A stretch of 64,000 nt of DNA, taken from NCBI GenBank assembly GCA_023229645.1, contig JALNYU010000016.1, forward strand, positions 21,585-85,584. Reading direction: 5' to 3'. How positions within the stretch are numbered: the first letter of the stretch is position 1; every line of letters begins with the position of its first letter. The notes under the pieces were generated by a model. It was given only the letters and a program-made list of their open reading frames with translations, searched no databases and was not told the DNA's origin. This DNA is from Nevskia sp. (lineage in GTDB: Bacteria; Pseudomonadota; Gammaproteobacteria; Nevskiales; Nevskiaceae). Made by a program: the position numbers and the translations under genes. Below are positions 9,134-16,655 of the stretch, in pieces.

Positions 9134-9532
9134 TTAGACCGGCCAGCGCTGCAGCAAAGCTTCGAGTTCGGTGCGGATATCCCGCAACTCGCTTTGCCGG
9201 CTGTCATTTTTTGCCGCAACAGCGGGCACCACGACCGGCGGGTGCGCTTGCAGCTCGATTTGTTCTTTCAGCCGCAGGCGCGCAGCGCCGATGGTATAAC
9301 CCTGCTCGTACAGCAAGCTGCGGATGCGCCGAACCATCTGCACATCGTCTTGCTGGTAGTAGCGCCGATTGCCGCGGCGCTTAGCGGGACGCAGCTGCGG
9401 GAATTCCTGTTCCCAGTAGCGCAGCACATGCGCTTTGACGCCGCACAATTCGCTGACTTCACCGATGGCGAAATAGCGTTTGCGCGGAATCTCAGGCAGT
9501 GCCTCCAATTTAACCGTTTGCTTCATCCACAC
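9134..9532 (-). CDS. MerR-family transcriptional regulator
   Basis: 132 residues. The N-terminal winged helix-turn-helix (about 18-85) has the family signature RYFAIGEVSELCGVKAHVLRYWEQEFPQL followed by RRGNRRYYQQDDV, described here only as landmarks. A short helical tail follows (ELRDIRTELEALLQRW), without metal-binding Cys clusters. Such orphan MerR proteins next to ihfA are common in gammaproteobacteria; their ligand is generally unknown. The start overlaps the end of ihfA by 23 bp, implying translational coupling. An ATG two codons later (MKQT) is equally plausible. It is the last gene before tRNA-Pro. Confidence 0.88.
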   Translation of the reverse strand: MWMKQTVKLEALPEIPRKRYFAIGEVSELCGVKAHVLRYWEQEFPQLRPAKRRGNRRYYQQDDVQMVRRIRSLLYEQGYTIGAARLRLKEQIELQAHPPVVVPAVAAKNDSRQSELRDIRTELEALLQRWPV

Positions 9533-9806
9533 TCACTCGTAAGCGCAGCTTTTGCCCAGGGCGGAAGGTCACAACCCGGCGCGCGGAAATTGGAATTTCC
9601 TTGCCCGTTTTGGGATTTCGGCCTGGGCGCTGGCTTTTATCGCGTAGTTCAAAATTCCCGAAGCCGGAAAGCTTTACGGCTTCTCCGTTTTCCAGCCGCT
9701 CTCGTACCTCCTCAAAGAAAAGGTCGACAAATTCTTTCGCTTCGCGTTTGTTCAGTCCGAGCTCTTCAAAAAGTGCTTCGGACAGTTCGGCTTTGGTTAA
9801 TGCCAC
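9510..9806 (-). CDS. ihfA: Integration host factor subunit alpha
   Basis: 98 residues, the usual length. The HU/IHF fold is clear: MALTKAELSEAL at the start, the LSGFGNFELRDK turn, and the DNA-intercalating arm with RPGRNPKTGKEIPI, followed by RRVVTFRPGQKL. With IhfB it forms the heterodimer that bends DNA about 160 degrees in recombination, replication and transcription control. It lies 15 bp downstream of pheT in the usual pheS-pheT-ihfA order and overlaps merR. Confidence 0.97.
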   Translation of the reverse strand: MALTKAELSEALFEELGLNKREAKEFVDLFFEEVRERLENGEAVKLSGFGNFELRDKSQRPGRNPKTGKEIPISARRVVTFRPGQKLRLRVSVDEANG

Positions 9807-9821
9807 GTTTGCAAACCTCGA

Positions 9822-12191
9822 CTACTCTCTAACGGAGCCCCCTAGTCGGGCATATACACTTGCGGTGATGTTTTGCACCGCAGCGTCTATTTCTTCAACA
9901 TTCAGGGTGCGCGAATAGTCTTGAAAAATCAAGCCAAAGGCTAGGCTTTTCCGACCGATCGGGAGACCTTCCCCACGGTAAACGTCAAATAGCTGAACGT
10001 TAACCAGTAAATTGCCCGCAGTTGCGCGGATTACATCAAAAAGTGCTTGCGCCCCGACGCTTTCTTCGACGACAAATGCGAGGTCGCGCCGCGACGATGG
10101 ATACTCGGAAACCGTTGCCGGCGCTGGCAGCGCCGCCGAGCGCAGGGCATCCCAATCCAGTTCAAACAATAACAGCGCATCGCTGATGCCCAGTTCATCC
10201 GCGCGTTGCGGATGCAGCGCGCCGAGCCAGCCGATTGCCTGACCATTACGGCTGATCCGGGCACAGCGCCCTGGATGCAAGGCCGGGTGCGTTGCCGCTT
10301 CAAAGCGGAATTGCGCGGCATCGAGCCCGAATAGCGCTTCGAGATCGGCTTTAACATCGTAAAAATCGACCGGCCGTAACGGCGCGGACCACTGTTCCGG
10401 CGTGACGCTGCCGGCGACCAGACCGGCGATTACCGTATGTTCGCGGTTACTTGCGCCATCCAGCGCGTAAACCGCGCCGATTTCAAACAAACGCGCGCGT
10501 TTTTGCTGGCGCTGCCGGTTGTATTGCCAGACCGGAATCAAGCCGCTCCAGATTGTTGTGCGCATCACCGCCATGGTGTCGGCGATGGGGTTGTCGAGCG
10601 CGACAGCGGCGGCGTTCGGGTCGATCTGCGCCTGCAGTTTCGGATCGACGAAGCTGTACGTCACCACTTCCTGGTAGCCGCGCGCGACCAAGGCATCTTT
10701 GGCGGCATTGACCGCGCGCCGCGTTTCCGGCGGCGAGAACGCAGCCAGTTCGGCGCGGTAGGCGCGCGGTGCGATGTTTTCGTAGCCGTGGAGACGGCCG
10801 ACTTCTTCGACTAGATCGGCTTCGATTCGCAGGTCGTAGCGGTGCGTCGGCACGCGTGCCAGCCAGACGCCGGGCGCGCGCAACTCGGTTTCGATGCCGA
10901 GGCGGCCGAGCAACACCGGCACCTGTTCGGCCGCGATCTCACAACCGAGCAAGCGCGTTACTTGGCTATGGCGCAGGCTGATCTCGGCCGCGTACTGCGG
11001 CGCGCAGCCAGCTTCGACGATCGGCCCGGCGTTGCCGCCGCAGATTTGCTGTACGAGCGCGGTGGCGCGCTCCAGCGCACGGCGCTGCAGCGCGGGATCG
11101 ACGCCGCGCTCAAATCGGTAGCGCGAGTCCGACAACAGCTTGTGGCGGCGGCCGCTGTGTGCGATCGAAACCGGATCAAAGCAGGCGCTTTCGAGGAAAA
11201 CCGACGTGGTTTCGGCGCTGCAACCAGAGGCGATGCCGCCCATGACGCCGGCCAGCACCAGCGGGCCGTTGCCGTCGGTGATCAGGAGATCGCGCGGGTC
11301 GAGCGTCAGCGTTTGTTCGTTCAGCAAGCGCAGCGTCTCGCCGGCCTGGGCCCGGCGCACGCGAATCGCGCCGCTCAGGCGCGCGGCATCGAAGCCGTGC
11401 ATCGGCTGGCCGAGTTCGAGCAGCACGTAGTTGGTGATGTCGACAACCGGATGAATGGTGCGAATGCCGGAACGCCGCAGCCGCTCGCTCATCCAATCCG
11501 GCGTGCGCGCTTGCGGGTTCAGGCCGCTGACCACGCGGCCGACGTAATGCGGGCAGCCGGCGCTGTCGTCGATTACCACGTCAACTTGCTCGGCGCTGGC
11601 AATAACCGCCGCCGCGATTTCCGGCGCGTTAACCGGCAAGCCGTACAGGGCGCCGGTTTCGCGCGCGAGGCCGGCGATGCTGAGGCAATCGCCGCGGTTC
11701 GGCGTGAGTTCCAGATTCAGCAGCTGATCGTTGAGTTGCAGATAGTCGTCAATCGCCATGCCCAGCTTGGCGTTGAGATCGAGCTCGATCAGGCCTTCGG
11801 ATTTTTCCGCCAGCCCCAGCTCTTGCGCCGAGCACAGCATGCCCGCCGACTCCACACCGCGCAGCTGCGCGCGGCTGATCGCCATGCCGTTCGGCAACCG
11901 TGCGCCCAGCAGCGCGGCCGGCACGACGATGCCGGGCCGCGCGTTGGCGGCGCCGCAGACGATTTGCAGCACTGCACCGGTGCCGGCATCGACGCTACAA
12001 ACCTGCAGGCGATCCGCCTGCGGATGTGGCGAGGCGGCGAGAATTTTGGCGACGACCACGCCCTGCGGCAGCGCCGCGTGTAGCGGTTCGGCTTCGCATT
12101 CGAGCCCAGCAAGGTTCAGCTTATTGGCGATGTCCTGCGCGCTGGCGCTCGGGCTTACCCATTCGCGCAGCCATTTTTCGGAGAGTTTCAT
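9822..12191 (-). CDS. pheT: Phenylalanine--tRNA ligase beta subunit
   Basis: 789 residues, normal for bacterial PheT. Visible parts are the N-terminal EMAP-like tRNA-binding fold (~40-150), the B3/B4 editing domain (~210-380) with HPVVDITNYVLLELGQPMHGFD, the B5 domain (~400-475), the catalytic-like core, and the C-terminal anticodon-binding FDX-ACB domain (~695-789; YPSSRRDLAFVV). With PheS it forms the alpha2-beta2 enzyme that charges and proofreads tRNA-Phe in the cytoplasm. It starts 27 bp after the pheS stop and is co-transcribed with it. Confidence 0.97.
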   Translation of the reverse strand: MKLSEKWLREWVSPSASAQDIANKLNLAGLECEAEPLHAALPQGVVVAKILAASPHPQADRLQVCSVDAGTGAVLQIVCGAANARPGIVVPAALLGARLPNGMAISRAQLRGVESAGMLCSAQELGLAEKSEGLIELDLNAKLGMAIDDYLQLNDQLLNLELTPNRGDCLSIAGLARETGALYGLPVNAPEIAAAVIASAEQVDVVIDDSAGCPHYVGRVVSGLNPQARTPDWMSERLRRSGIRTIHPVVDITNYVLLELGQPMHGFDAARLSGAIRVRRAQAGETLRLLNEQTLTLDPRDLLITDGNGPLVLAGVMGGIASGCSAETTSVFLESACFDPVSIAHSGRRHKLLSDSRYRFERGVDPALQRRALERATALVQQICGGNAGPIVEAGCAPQYAAEISLRHSQVTRLLGCEIAAEQVPVLLGRLGIETELRAPGVWLARVPTHRYDLRIEADLVEEVGRLHGYENIAPRAYRAELAAFSPPETRRAVNAAKDALVARGYQEVVTYSFVDPKLQAQIDPNAAAVALDNPIADTMAVMRTTIWSGLIPVWQYNRQRQQKRARLFEIGAVYALDGASNREHTVIAGLVAGSVTPEQWSAPLRPVDFYDVKADLEALFGLDAAQFRFEAATHPALHPGRCARISRNGQAIGWLGALHPQRADELGISDALLLFELDWDALRSAALPAPATVSEYPSSRRDLAFVVEESVGAQALFDVIRATAGNLLVNVQLFDVYRGEGLPIGRKSLAFGLIFQDYSRTLNVEEIDAAVQNITASVYARLGGSVRE

Positions 12192-12218
12192 GAGTCGATT
12201 CCAGACGAATTGCGGCGT

Positions 12219-13217
12219 TTATCGAAACTGTTCGAGGAAGCGCAGATCGTTATTGAAGAACAGGCGCAGATCATCGACGCCGTAGCGCAGCATCGCCAGA
12301 CGCTCAACGCCCATGCCGAAGGCGTAGCCGGAATAGCGTTCAGGGTCGATACCGACGGCCGCGAGGACGTTTGGATGGATAACGCCGCAACCGAGCAATT
12401 CCAGCCAGCGATCGCCCCAGCGCATGTGCACGTCGGCGCCCGGTTCGACGAACGGGAAATACGAGGGCCGGAACATGGCTTCAGCGTCGCGCTCGAAGAA
12501 CAGCGACAAGAATTTCTGCAGGTCGTGCTTGAGATCAGCCAGACCGACGTTTTCGGCGACGTAAAGGCCTTCGACCTGATGGAACATCGGGCTATGTGTG
12601 CGATCGAAATCGACGCGATAAACCCGACCGGGGCAGATGATGCGAATCGGCGGCTTACGCGCCTGCATTGTCCGCACTTGCACCGGGCTGGTGTGCGTGC
12701 GCAGCAAGCGCGCGCCGTTCAGGGCGTAGAACGTGTCCTGCATCGCCCGCGCCGGGTGCGATTCCGGGATGTTCAACGCCTGGAAGTTGTGCCAATCGTC
12801 TTCGATCTCCGGCCCCTCAACGCTTTCAAATCCCATTGCGTTGAAGATCTGCTCGATGCGCCGAATCGTGCGCGTTACCGGGTGCAGGCCGCCGGCATTT
12901 TCGCCGCGTCCGGGCAGGGAAACATCGATGGTTTCGGAAGCGATGCGGCGTGCGAGGTCGGCGTCGGCAATCGCGCGTGCGCGCGCTTCGAGCTGGCCGC
13001 TCAGCGTTTCCTTCACCCGGTTGATTTGCTCGCCGAACGCTTTGCGGGCGTCGGGCGCCATCGTGCCGAGCTGCTTGAGCAAGTCGGTCACACGGCCTTT
13101 CTTGCCGAGTAAATCGACGCGCAGCGCCTCAATGGCGCGGGCATCGGCGGCGGCGGCGATATCCACCTGCGCCTGCTGCTGCAGCGCGTCTAAATTAGTC
13201 TGGGTACTTGCGTTCAT
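12219..13217 (-). CDS. pheS: Phenylalanine--tRNA ligase alpha subunit
   Basis: 332 residues from ATG 13217. A TTG at 13244 is rejected because it falls in the T-run of a terminator hairpin. A coiled-coil N-terminus (LLGKKGRVTDLLKQLG) precedes the class II synthetase core: HPVTRTIRRIEQIF, the central GFESVEGPEIEDDWHNFQALNIPESHPAR region, and motif 3 near the end (GYAFGMGVERLAMLRYG). It activates Phe and, with PheT, charges tRNA-Phe. No pheL-like leader peptide is seen upstream. Confidence 0.96.
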   Translation of the reverse strand: MNASTQTNLDALQQQAQVDIAAAADARAIEALRVDLLGKKGRVTDLLKQLGTMAPDARKAFGEQINRVKETLSGQLEARARAIADADLARRIASETIDVSLPGRGENAGGLHPVTRTIRRIEQIFNAMGFESVEGPEIEDDWHNFQALNIPESHPARAMQDTFYALNGARLLRTHTSPVQVRTMQARKPPIRIICPGRVYRVDFDRTHSPMFHQVEGLYVAENVGLADLKHDLQKFLSLFFERDAEAMFRPSYFPFVEPGADVHMRWGDRWLELLGCGVIHPNVLAAVGIDPERYSGYAFGMGVERLAMLRYGVDDLRLFFNNDLRFLEQFR

Positions 13218-13242
13218 GCCCTTACTATCCGTTATCGAGCGC

Positions 13243-13277
13243 AATAAAAAAGGGGAGTGGCGCTGGCGCCGCTCCCC
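13243..13277 (-). terminator. Intrinsic terminator between rplT and pheS
   Basis: A 12-bp stem (GGGGAGTGGCGC 13252-13263 with GCGCCGCTCCCC 13266-13277, one G-U pair) has a minimal loop. On the minus strand it is followed by TTTTTTATT. It ends 26 bp before the pheS ATG and would limit read-through from rplT. Confidence 0.8.
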
Positions 13278-13300
13278 CTGAATACGTGAAACCGAATGCT

Positions 13301-13660
13301 TTAGGCGGCGAGCTTAGCCTTAGCCTGTTCCACCAACTGTGCAAACGCAGGTTTATCCTGGATTGCGATATCGGAAAGCACTTTACGGTCGAGCTCGATG
13401 CCTGCCAGCGTCAAACCGTGAATGAACTTGCTGTACGACAAGCCCAGCTCGTTCGATGCCGCATTGATGCGCTGGATCCAAAGCGCACGGAACTCGCGCT
13501 TTTTGACCCGGCGATCGCGATAAGCGTATTGGCCAGATTTAATGACCTGCTGCTTCGCGGCGCGGAATACGCGCGACTTGGCACCGTAATAGCCTTTCGC
13601 GGCCTTAAGAATCTTTTTGTGACGTGCGCGGGCAGTTACGCCGCGTTTAACTCGTGCCAT
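13301..13660 (-). CDS. rplT: 50S ribosomal protein L20
   Basis: 119 residues, the family length. It begins MARVKRGVTARARHKKILK, a basic extended N-terminus that threads 23S rRNA, and ends with the globular region KFIHGLTLAGIELDRKVLSDIA. L20 is needed early in 50S assembly and in many bacteria represses its own operon by binding mRNA. It lies 85 bp after rpmI and is followed by a strong terminator. Confidence 0.98.
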   Translation of the reverse strand: MARVKRGVTARARHKKILKAAKGYYGAKSRVFRAAKQQVIKSGQYAYRDRRVKKREFRALWIQRINAASNELGLSYSKFIHGLTLAGIELDRKVLSDIAIQDKPAFAQLVEQAKAKLAA

Positions 13661-13745
13661 CTGTTAAAACCTCTTTAGCTGGTGTTCGCTTAAGCGAATC
13701 TAGAATGTTAGCGACGCTTCTTTTGGATACAGCCCAAACGCCGGC

Positions 13746-13943
13746 TTAGGCGTAGGGCAGCAGCTGACGGACTTCTTTATTGTCCGACGGATGCACCATC
13801 GTCGGGCCACGCAGGTCGCGGATGCGCTTGGACGATTTCTTGGTCAGGATGTGGCGCTTGAATGCGTGCGAACGCTTGAAGCCACCTTTGGCAGTGCGTG
13901 CGAAGCGCTTGGCAGCGCCTTTGTTGGTCTTCAGCTTCGGCAT
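13746..13943 (-). CDS. rpmI: 50S ribosomal protein L35
   Basis: 65 residues, highly basic, MPKLKTNKGAAKRF at the start and HILTKKSSKRIRDLRG in the middle: complete L35. It is a small 50S component placed between infC and rplT as in most bacteria, 49 bp after the infC stop. Confidence 0.98.
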   Translation of the reverse strand: MPKLKTNKGAAKRFARTAKGGFKRSHAFKRHILTKKSSKRIRDLRGPTMVHPSDNKEVRQLLPYA

Positions 13944-13992
13944 CTTACGACTCCAATATTAATTTGCGACAACCTGCGAATGGCGCAGGTTT

Positions 13993-14511
13993 CTAGTGTT
14001 TACGCGGGCCCATCACCATGATGGCCTGCTTGCCTTCGAGTTTCGGGTGCTGCTCGATCAGCGCCAGTTCATCCAACTCCGCCTTCAGGCGTTCGATCAA
14101 CTTAAAGCCGAGGTCTTGGTGCGCCAACTCACGGCCTTTGTACCGAACCGTGATTTTCACCTTGTCGCCTTCCTCAAGGAATGTCTTGAGGTGCTTCAAC
14201 TTGGTCTGAAAATCGCCTTCTTCCGTAGTCGGTCGGAATTTTACTTCCTTGACCTGGATTTGCTTCTGCTTCTTTTTCGCAGCCTGCTGCTGCTTGTCCT
14301 TCTGATAGATGTACTTGCCGTAATCCATAATCTTGCAGACCGGCGGGTCTGCAGTCGGCGATACCTCTACGAGGTCAAGCCCAGCTTCTTCGGCCTTAGC
14401 GATCGCATCACGCGTAAGCATGATGCCGACCTGCGAGCCATCCGCTCCGATGACACGTACCCGCGGTACCGTGATTTCTTCGTTGCGGCGATCCTGACGT
14501 TCCGCGCTGAT
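13993..14511 (-). CDS. infC: Translation initiation factor IF-3, predicted ATC start
   Basis: 172 residues if initiated at ATC 14511-14509. The N-domain matches IF-3 from RVRVIGADGSQVGIM onward; the linker holds EAGLDLVEVSPTADPPVCKIMDYGKY; the C-domain has VKFRPTTEEGDFQTKLKHL and ends QAIMVMGPRKH. The first ATG (14421) would remove 30 conserved residues. Between the upstream in-frame stop and that ATG there is no ATG, GTG, TTG or CTG. The ATC has AGGGGAG seven bases upstream. IF-3 binds the 30S subunit and rejects non-standard start codons, so a rare start on its own gene gives autoregulation, as with AUU in E. coli. Confidence 0.92.
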   Translation of the reverse strand: MSAERQDRRNEEITVPRVRVIGADGSQVGIMLTRDAIAKAEEAGLDLVEVSPTADPPVCKIMDYGKYIYQKDKQQQAAKKKQKQIQVKEVKFRPTTEEGDFQTKLKHLKTFLEEGDKVKITVRYKGRELAHQDLGFKLIERLKAELDELALIEQHPKLEGKQAIMVMGPRKH

Positions 14512-14579
14512 ACGCGTTCTCCCCTAAAAACGGACAAACAGATGCGAGGGCATTTCAGCGGCTCGCAGAAAAGAGCGGC

Positions 14580-14608
14580 ATTATAGGTAACCCATCCCCG
14601 ACATACAA
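14580..14608 (-). promoter_or_regulatory. Sigma-70 promoter of the infC operon
   Basis: On the minus strand TTGTAT (14608-14603), a 17-bp spacer and a perfect TATAAT (14585-14580). Transcription would begin near 14573, giving a leader of about 62 nt. This gives infC its own start, consistent with the absence of thrS upstream. Confidence 0.75.
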
Positions 14609-14702
14609 GCGACACCAACACGTGCTCACTTTTACTGCCAGGGTTAGTGGCTGACCCAACGCGAAGGCGACTCGAAATCAACCCCGCGCAGCAACCCGCT
14701 GC

Positions 14703-15428
14703 TTAAGGGTAGACGAACTCGAACATCTCTGCTGTTGGGCCGCGACCGCCGGACCGCAACCACGACGCGCGGCTGCGATCCGCGGTCAAGAACCAAGTCT
14801 GGCGGCTGGTGATGCCACGGCCGCCGGCGAAGGCGCGGCAATCCAGCACGGCGGCGCAGGCGCCCTGCATCGGATCGCGCACGGAGGCATAGCGGATGAT
14901 GTGCTGCTCTGCGGTGCGCGCAGTCCGGGCCAGCCGATGGCACGGGCCGTAGTCATTCGGGTTGGTCCAGTCGGCCACGCCGTCATGGAACGCCGGCTGG
15001 CGTAAGTCGATACCCGCACCACGTGCGGTGGCCCGAAACAAGGTGTGCGGCACGCCATCCAGCACGGTTAAGCCGGCACTGTCGGCGATAAATCGGCAGC
15101 GCCAGTAACCAACTTCGGCACAAGCGGTGCGGACCGCGTCAGCGCCGTACCAGACGCCGGGATCGGTCGGACTCCGGAAACGCGAGCCGCCGCGTACAGA
15201 CGGATACCGAAACGGCGTGAACAATAGGTAATCGAGTTGGGTGCAAACGCTGGGGATGGCCGGCTTCGCGGCTTCGAGTATGTTTTCGAGCAGCGCTTGC
15301 TCGGCAAGGGTATCGACCAACGCCCGCGTGGCGACCACATGCTGCGCCTCGACCCCGCGCCATAACGGCAGCGCCAGCGTGGTCGATTCAGATTCGAGAG
15401 CGTGAGGCGTCCAAGTAGTGGAGGACAT
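14703..15428 (-). CDS. RES-domain toxin (predicted NAD+ phosphorylase/glycohydrolase)
   Basis: 241 residues. The RES signature is visible: LPLWRGV near the start, FRSPTDPGVWYGADAVRTACAEVGYWR in the middle (Arg, Tyr and Glu that line the NAD+ pocket in the family, quoted as landmarks), and a late ILRYA-like segment IIRYASVRD. RES toxins deplete NAD+ in the cytoplasm when not bound by antitoxin. Its start lies inside the 3' end of the upstream Xre antitoxin gene (41-bp overlap), the classic arrangement. It is about 240 residues, longer than MbcT-type toxins but within the family. Confidence 0.88.
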   Translation of the reverse strand: MSSTTWTPHALESESTTLALPLWRGVEAQHVVATRALVDTLAEQALLENILEAAKPAIPSVCTQLDYLLFTPFRYPSVRGGSRFRSPTDPGVWYGADAVRTACAEVGYWRCRFIADSAGLTVLDGVPHTLFRATARGAGIDLRQPAFHDGVADWTNPNDYGPCHRLARTARTAEQHIIRYASVRDPMQGACAAVLDCRAFAGGRGITSRQTWFLTADRSRASWLRSGGRGPTAEMFEFVYP

Positions 15429-15789
15429 CGACTAAGCCTTCGGCAGTGCCGATTAAGCGCACCGGCTCACCGCCGAGCGCCGTGTTGGTGGCGTGCAGCC
15501 AAGCCCGCATGGCTTCGGCCTTACCGCCGGTGATCGCGTATAGCGAGCGATAAATTCGGACCAGGATCGCCGCCAGTTCCCAGGGTTTGCTATCCGGCGC
15601 CAGCCGCCAGCTGCCGGCCATCAAACGCGATACCGTTGCCGCGCTCAAACCCAAGGCTCGGGCCAGTTGCATCTGGCTCAGCTCCAGCCAAGATCCAGCG
15701 CGAACCACCGCCTTCGACAACACCGCCGAAGCGTGCTCGGCTTCCAGACTGCCCATTGCCCCGGGTGGATTGGTTGCTGAATCCGTCAT
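15388..15789 (-). CDS. Xre/MbcA/ParS-type antitoxin
   Basis: 133 residues from ATG 15789, with GAGG seven bases upstream; a TTG at 15825 is less likely. An Xre-like helix-turn-helix is seen around LSQMQLARALGLSAATVSRL. The C-terminal part (AMRAWLHATNTALGGEPVRLIGT, then VDVLHYLDA) is the DUF2384 toxin-binding domain that plugs the active site of RES partners. It is the first gene of the pair and probably represses their promoter. Confidence 0.88.
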   Translation of the reverse strand: MTDSATNPPGAMGSLEAEHASAVLSKAVVRAGSWLELSQMQLARALGLSAATVSRLMAGSWRLAPDSKPWELAAILVRIYRSLYAITGGKAEAMRAWLHATNTALGGEPVRLIGTAEGLVDVLHYLDASRSRI

Positions 15790-15861
15790 ACGAGAACCTC
15801 GCCAGACCAGAAATTTCTGCAGCAATAATAATCGAAAATAATTGCCTTAGAAAGGTTTGGC

Positions 15862-16542
15862 TCAAGATCCATCCGGCGCCGTCTCAGCCGGAATCGGCTG
15901 CTGTTCGCCAATGAATTTGGGCGCGGTGTTCAGCAAATAGATATCCAGTACAGCTTTAACGCGAGCGAAAACCTCGCGCCAGTAGGTACGGCTGAACACG
16001 CCGATTTCATCGCTCGCGGCTGCGTAGCCCACCACACGAATATGCAGCTTCTTGGCGATAAACACCGCCCGATAGGCGTGGTATTGCTGCGTAATCACCG
16101 TGATCCGGTCCAAATTGAACACGGCTTGCGCACGCGTAATCGAGTCGAACGTTCGAAAGCCGGCAAAATCCATCGTAATCACTTGCGACGGAATGCCGGC
16201 CTTGGTCAATTCACGCCACATTTGCCGCGGCTCGTTATAGGTTGAATCCGGATTGGCGCCGCTAACGATCAAATGCTTGATTTTGCCGAGCTGGTAAAGC
16301 TGCACCGCCGCTTCGATACGGCCGTAAAACTGCGGATTGGGCTTGCCGCCGCGCGTGTAGGGACTGGTTCCGAGGACGAGGCCGACATCGTTATCCGGCA
16401 GCAACGACCAGTTGCTGTAAACATAAGCCTCGGAGTTGTTAATGACCCAGTTATTGATCAAGGCAATCAATACGACGACCAGCACGGCAGTGATTTGCAA
16501 GCCGCGGCGCAGGCGTCGGCGCAGGCTGCGCTTCATTTTCAA
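15862..16542 (-). CDS. SanA/YdcF-family (DUF218) membrane-anchored protein
   Basis: About 226 residues. A basic N-terminus is followed by one transmembrane helix (LQITAVLVVVLIALINNWVI). The periplasmic domain has DUF218 landmarks: VGLVLGTSPYTRGGKPNPQF, LIVSGANPDSTYNEPRQM, a region with FRTFDSITRAQAVF, and VITQQYHAYRAVFIAK. SanA-like proteins affect envelope permeability, including vancomycin sensitivity in E. coli; the reaction is unknown. The start is uncertain: TTG 16542 has GGAG seven bases upstream, ATG 16536 follows two codons later, and GTG 16560 is also possible. Confidence 0.85.
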   Translation of the reverse strand: MKMKRSLRRRLRRGLQITAVLVVVLIALINNWVINNSEAYVYSNWSLLPDNDVGLVLGTSPYTRGGKPNPQFYGRIEAAVQLYQLGKIKHLIVSGANPDSTYNEPRQMWRELTKAGIPSQVITMDFAGFRTFDSITRAQAVFNLDRITVITQQYHAYRAVFIAKKLHIRVVGYAAASDEIGVFSRTYWREVFARVKAVLDIYLLNTAPKFIGEQQPIPAETAPDGS

Positions 16543-16655
16543 ATTGAGACTCCGGCGCACAAATGGCGCAGCGCCGGGCGCGGCGTGGCGCGGGGTTGAA
16601 TTATCGGCATCGTCTTAATCTATACGATATTCGTTTAGGACCGGTGTTGGCGGCG

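Noticed and set aside
13278..13300. pheL leader peptide before pheS
   Set aside because: Only 23 bp lie between the rplT stop and the hairpin, without Phe-rich codons.
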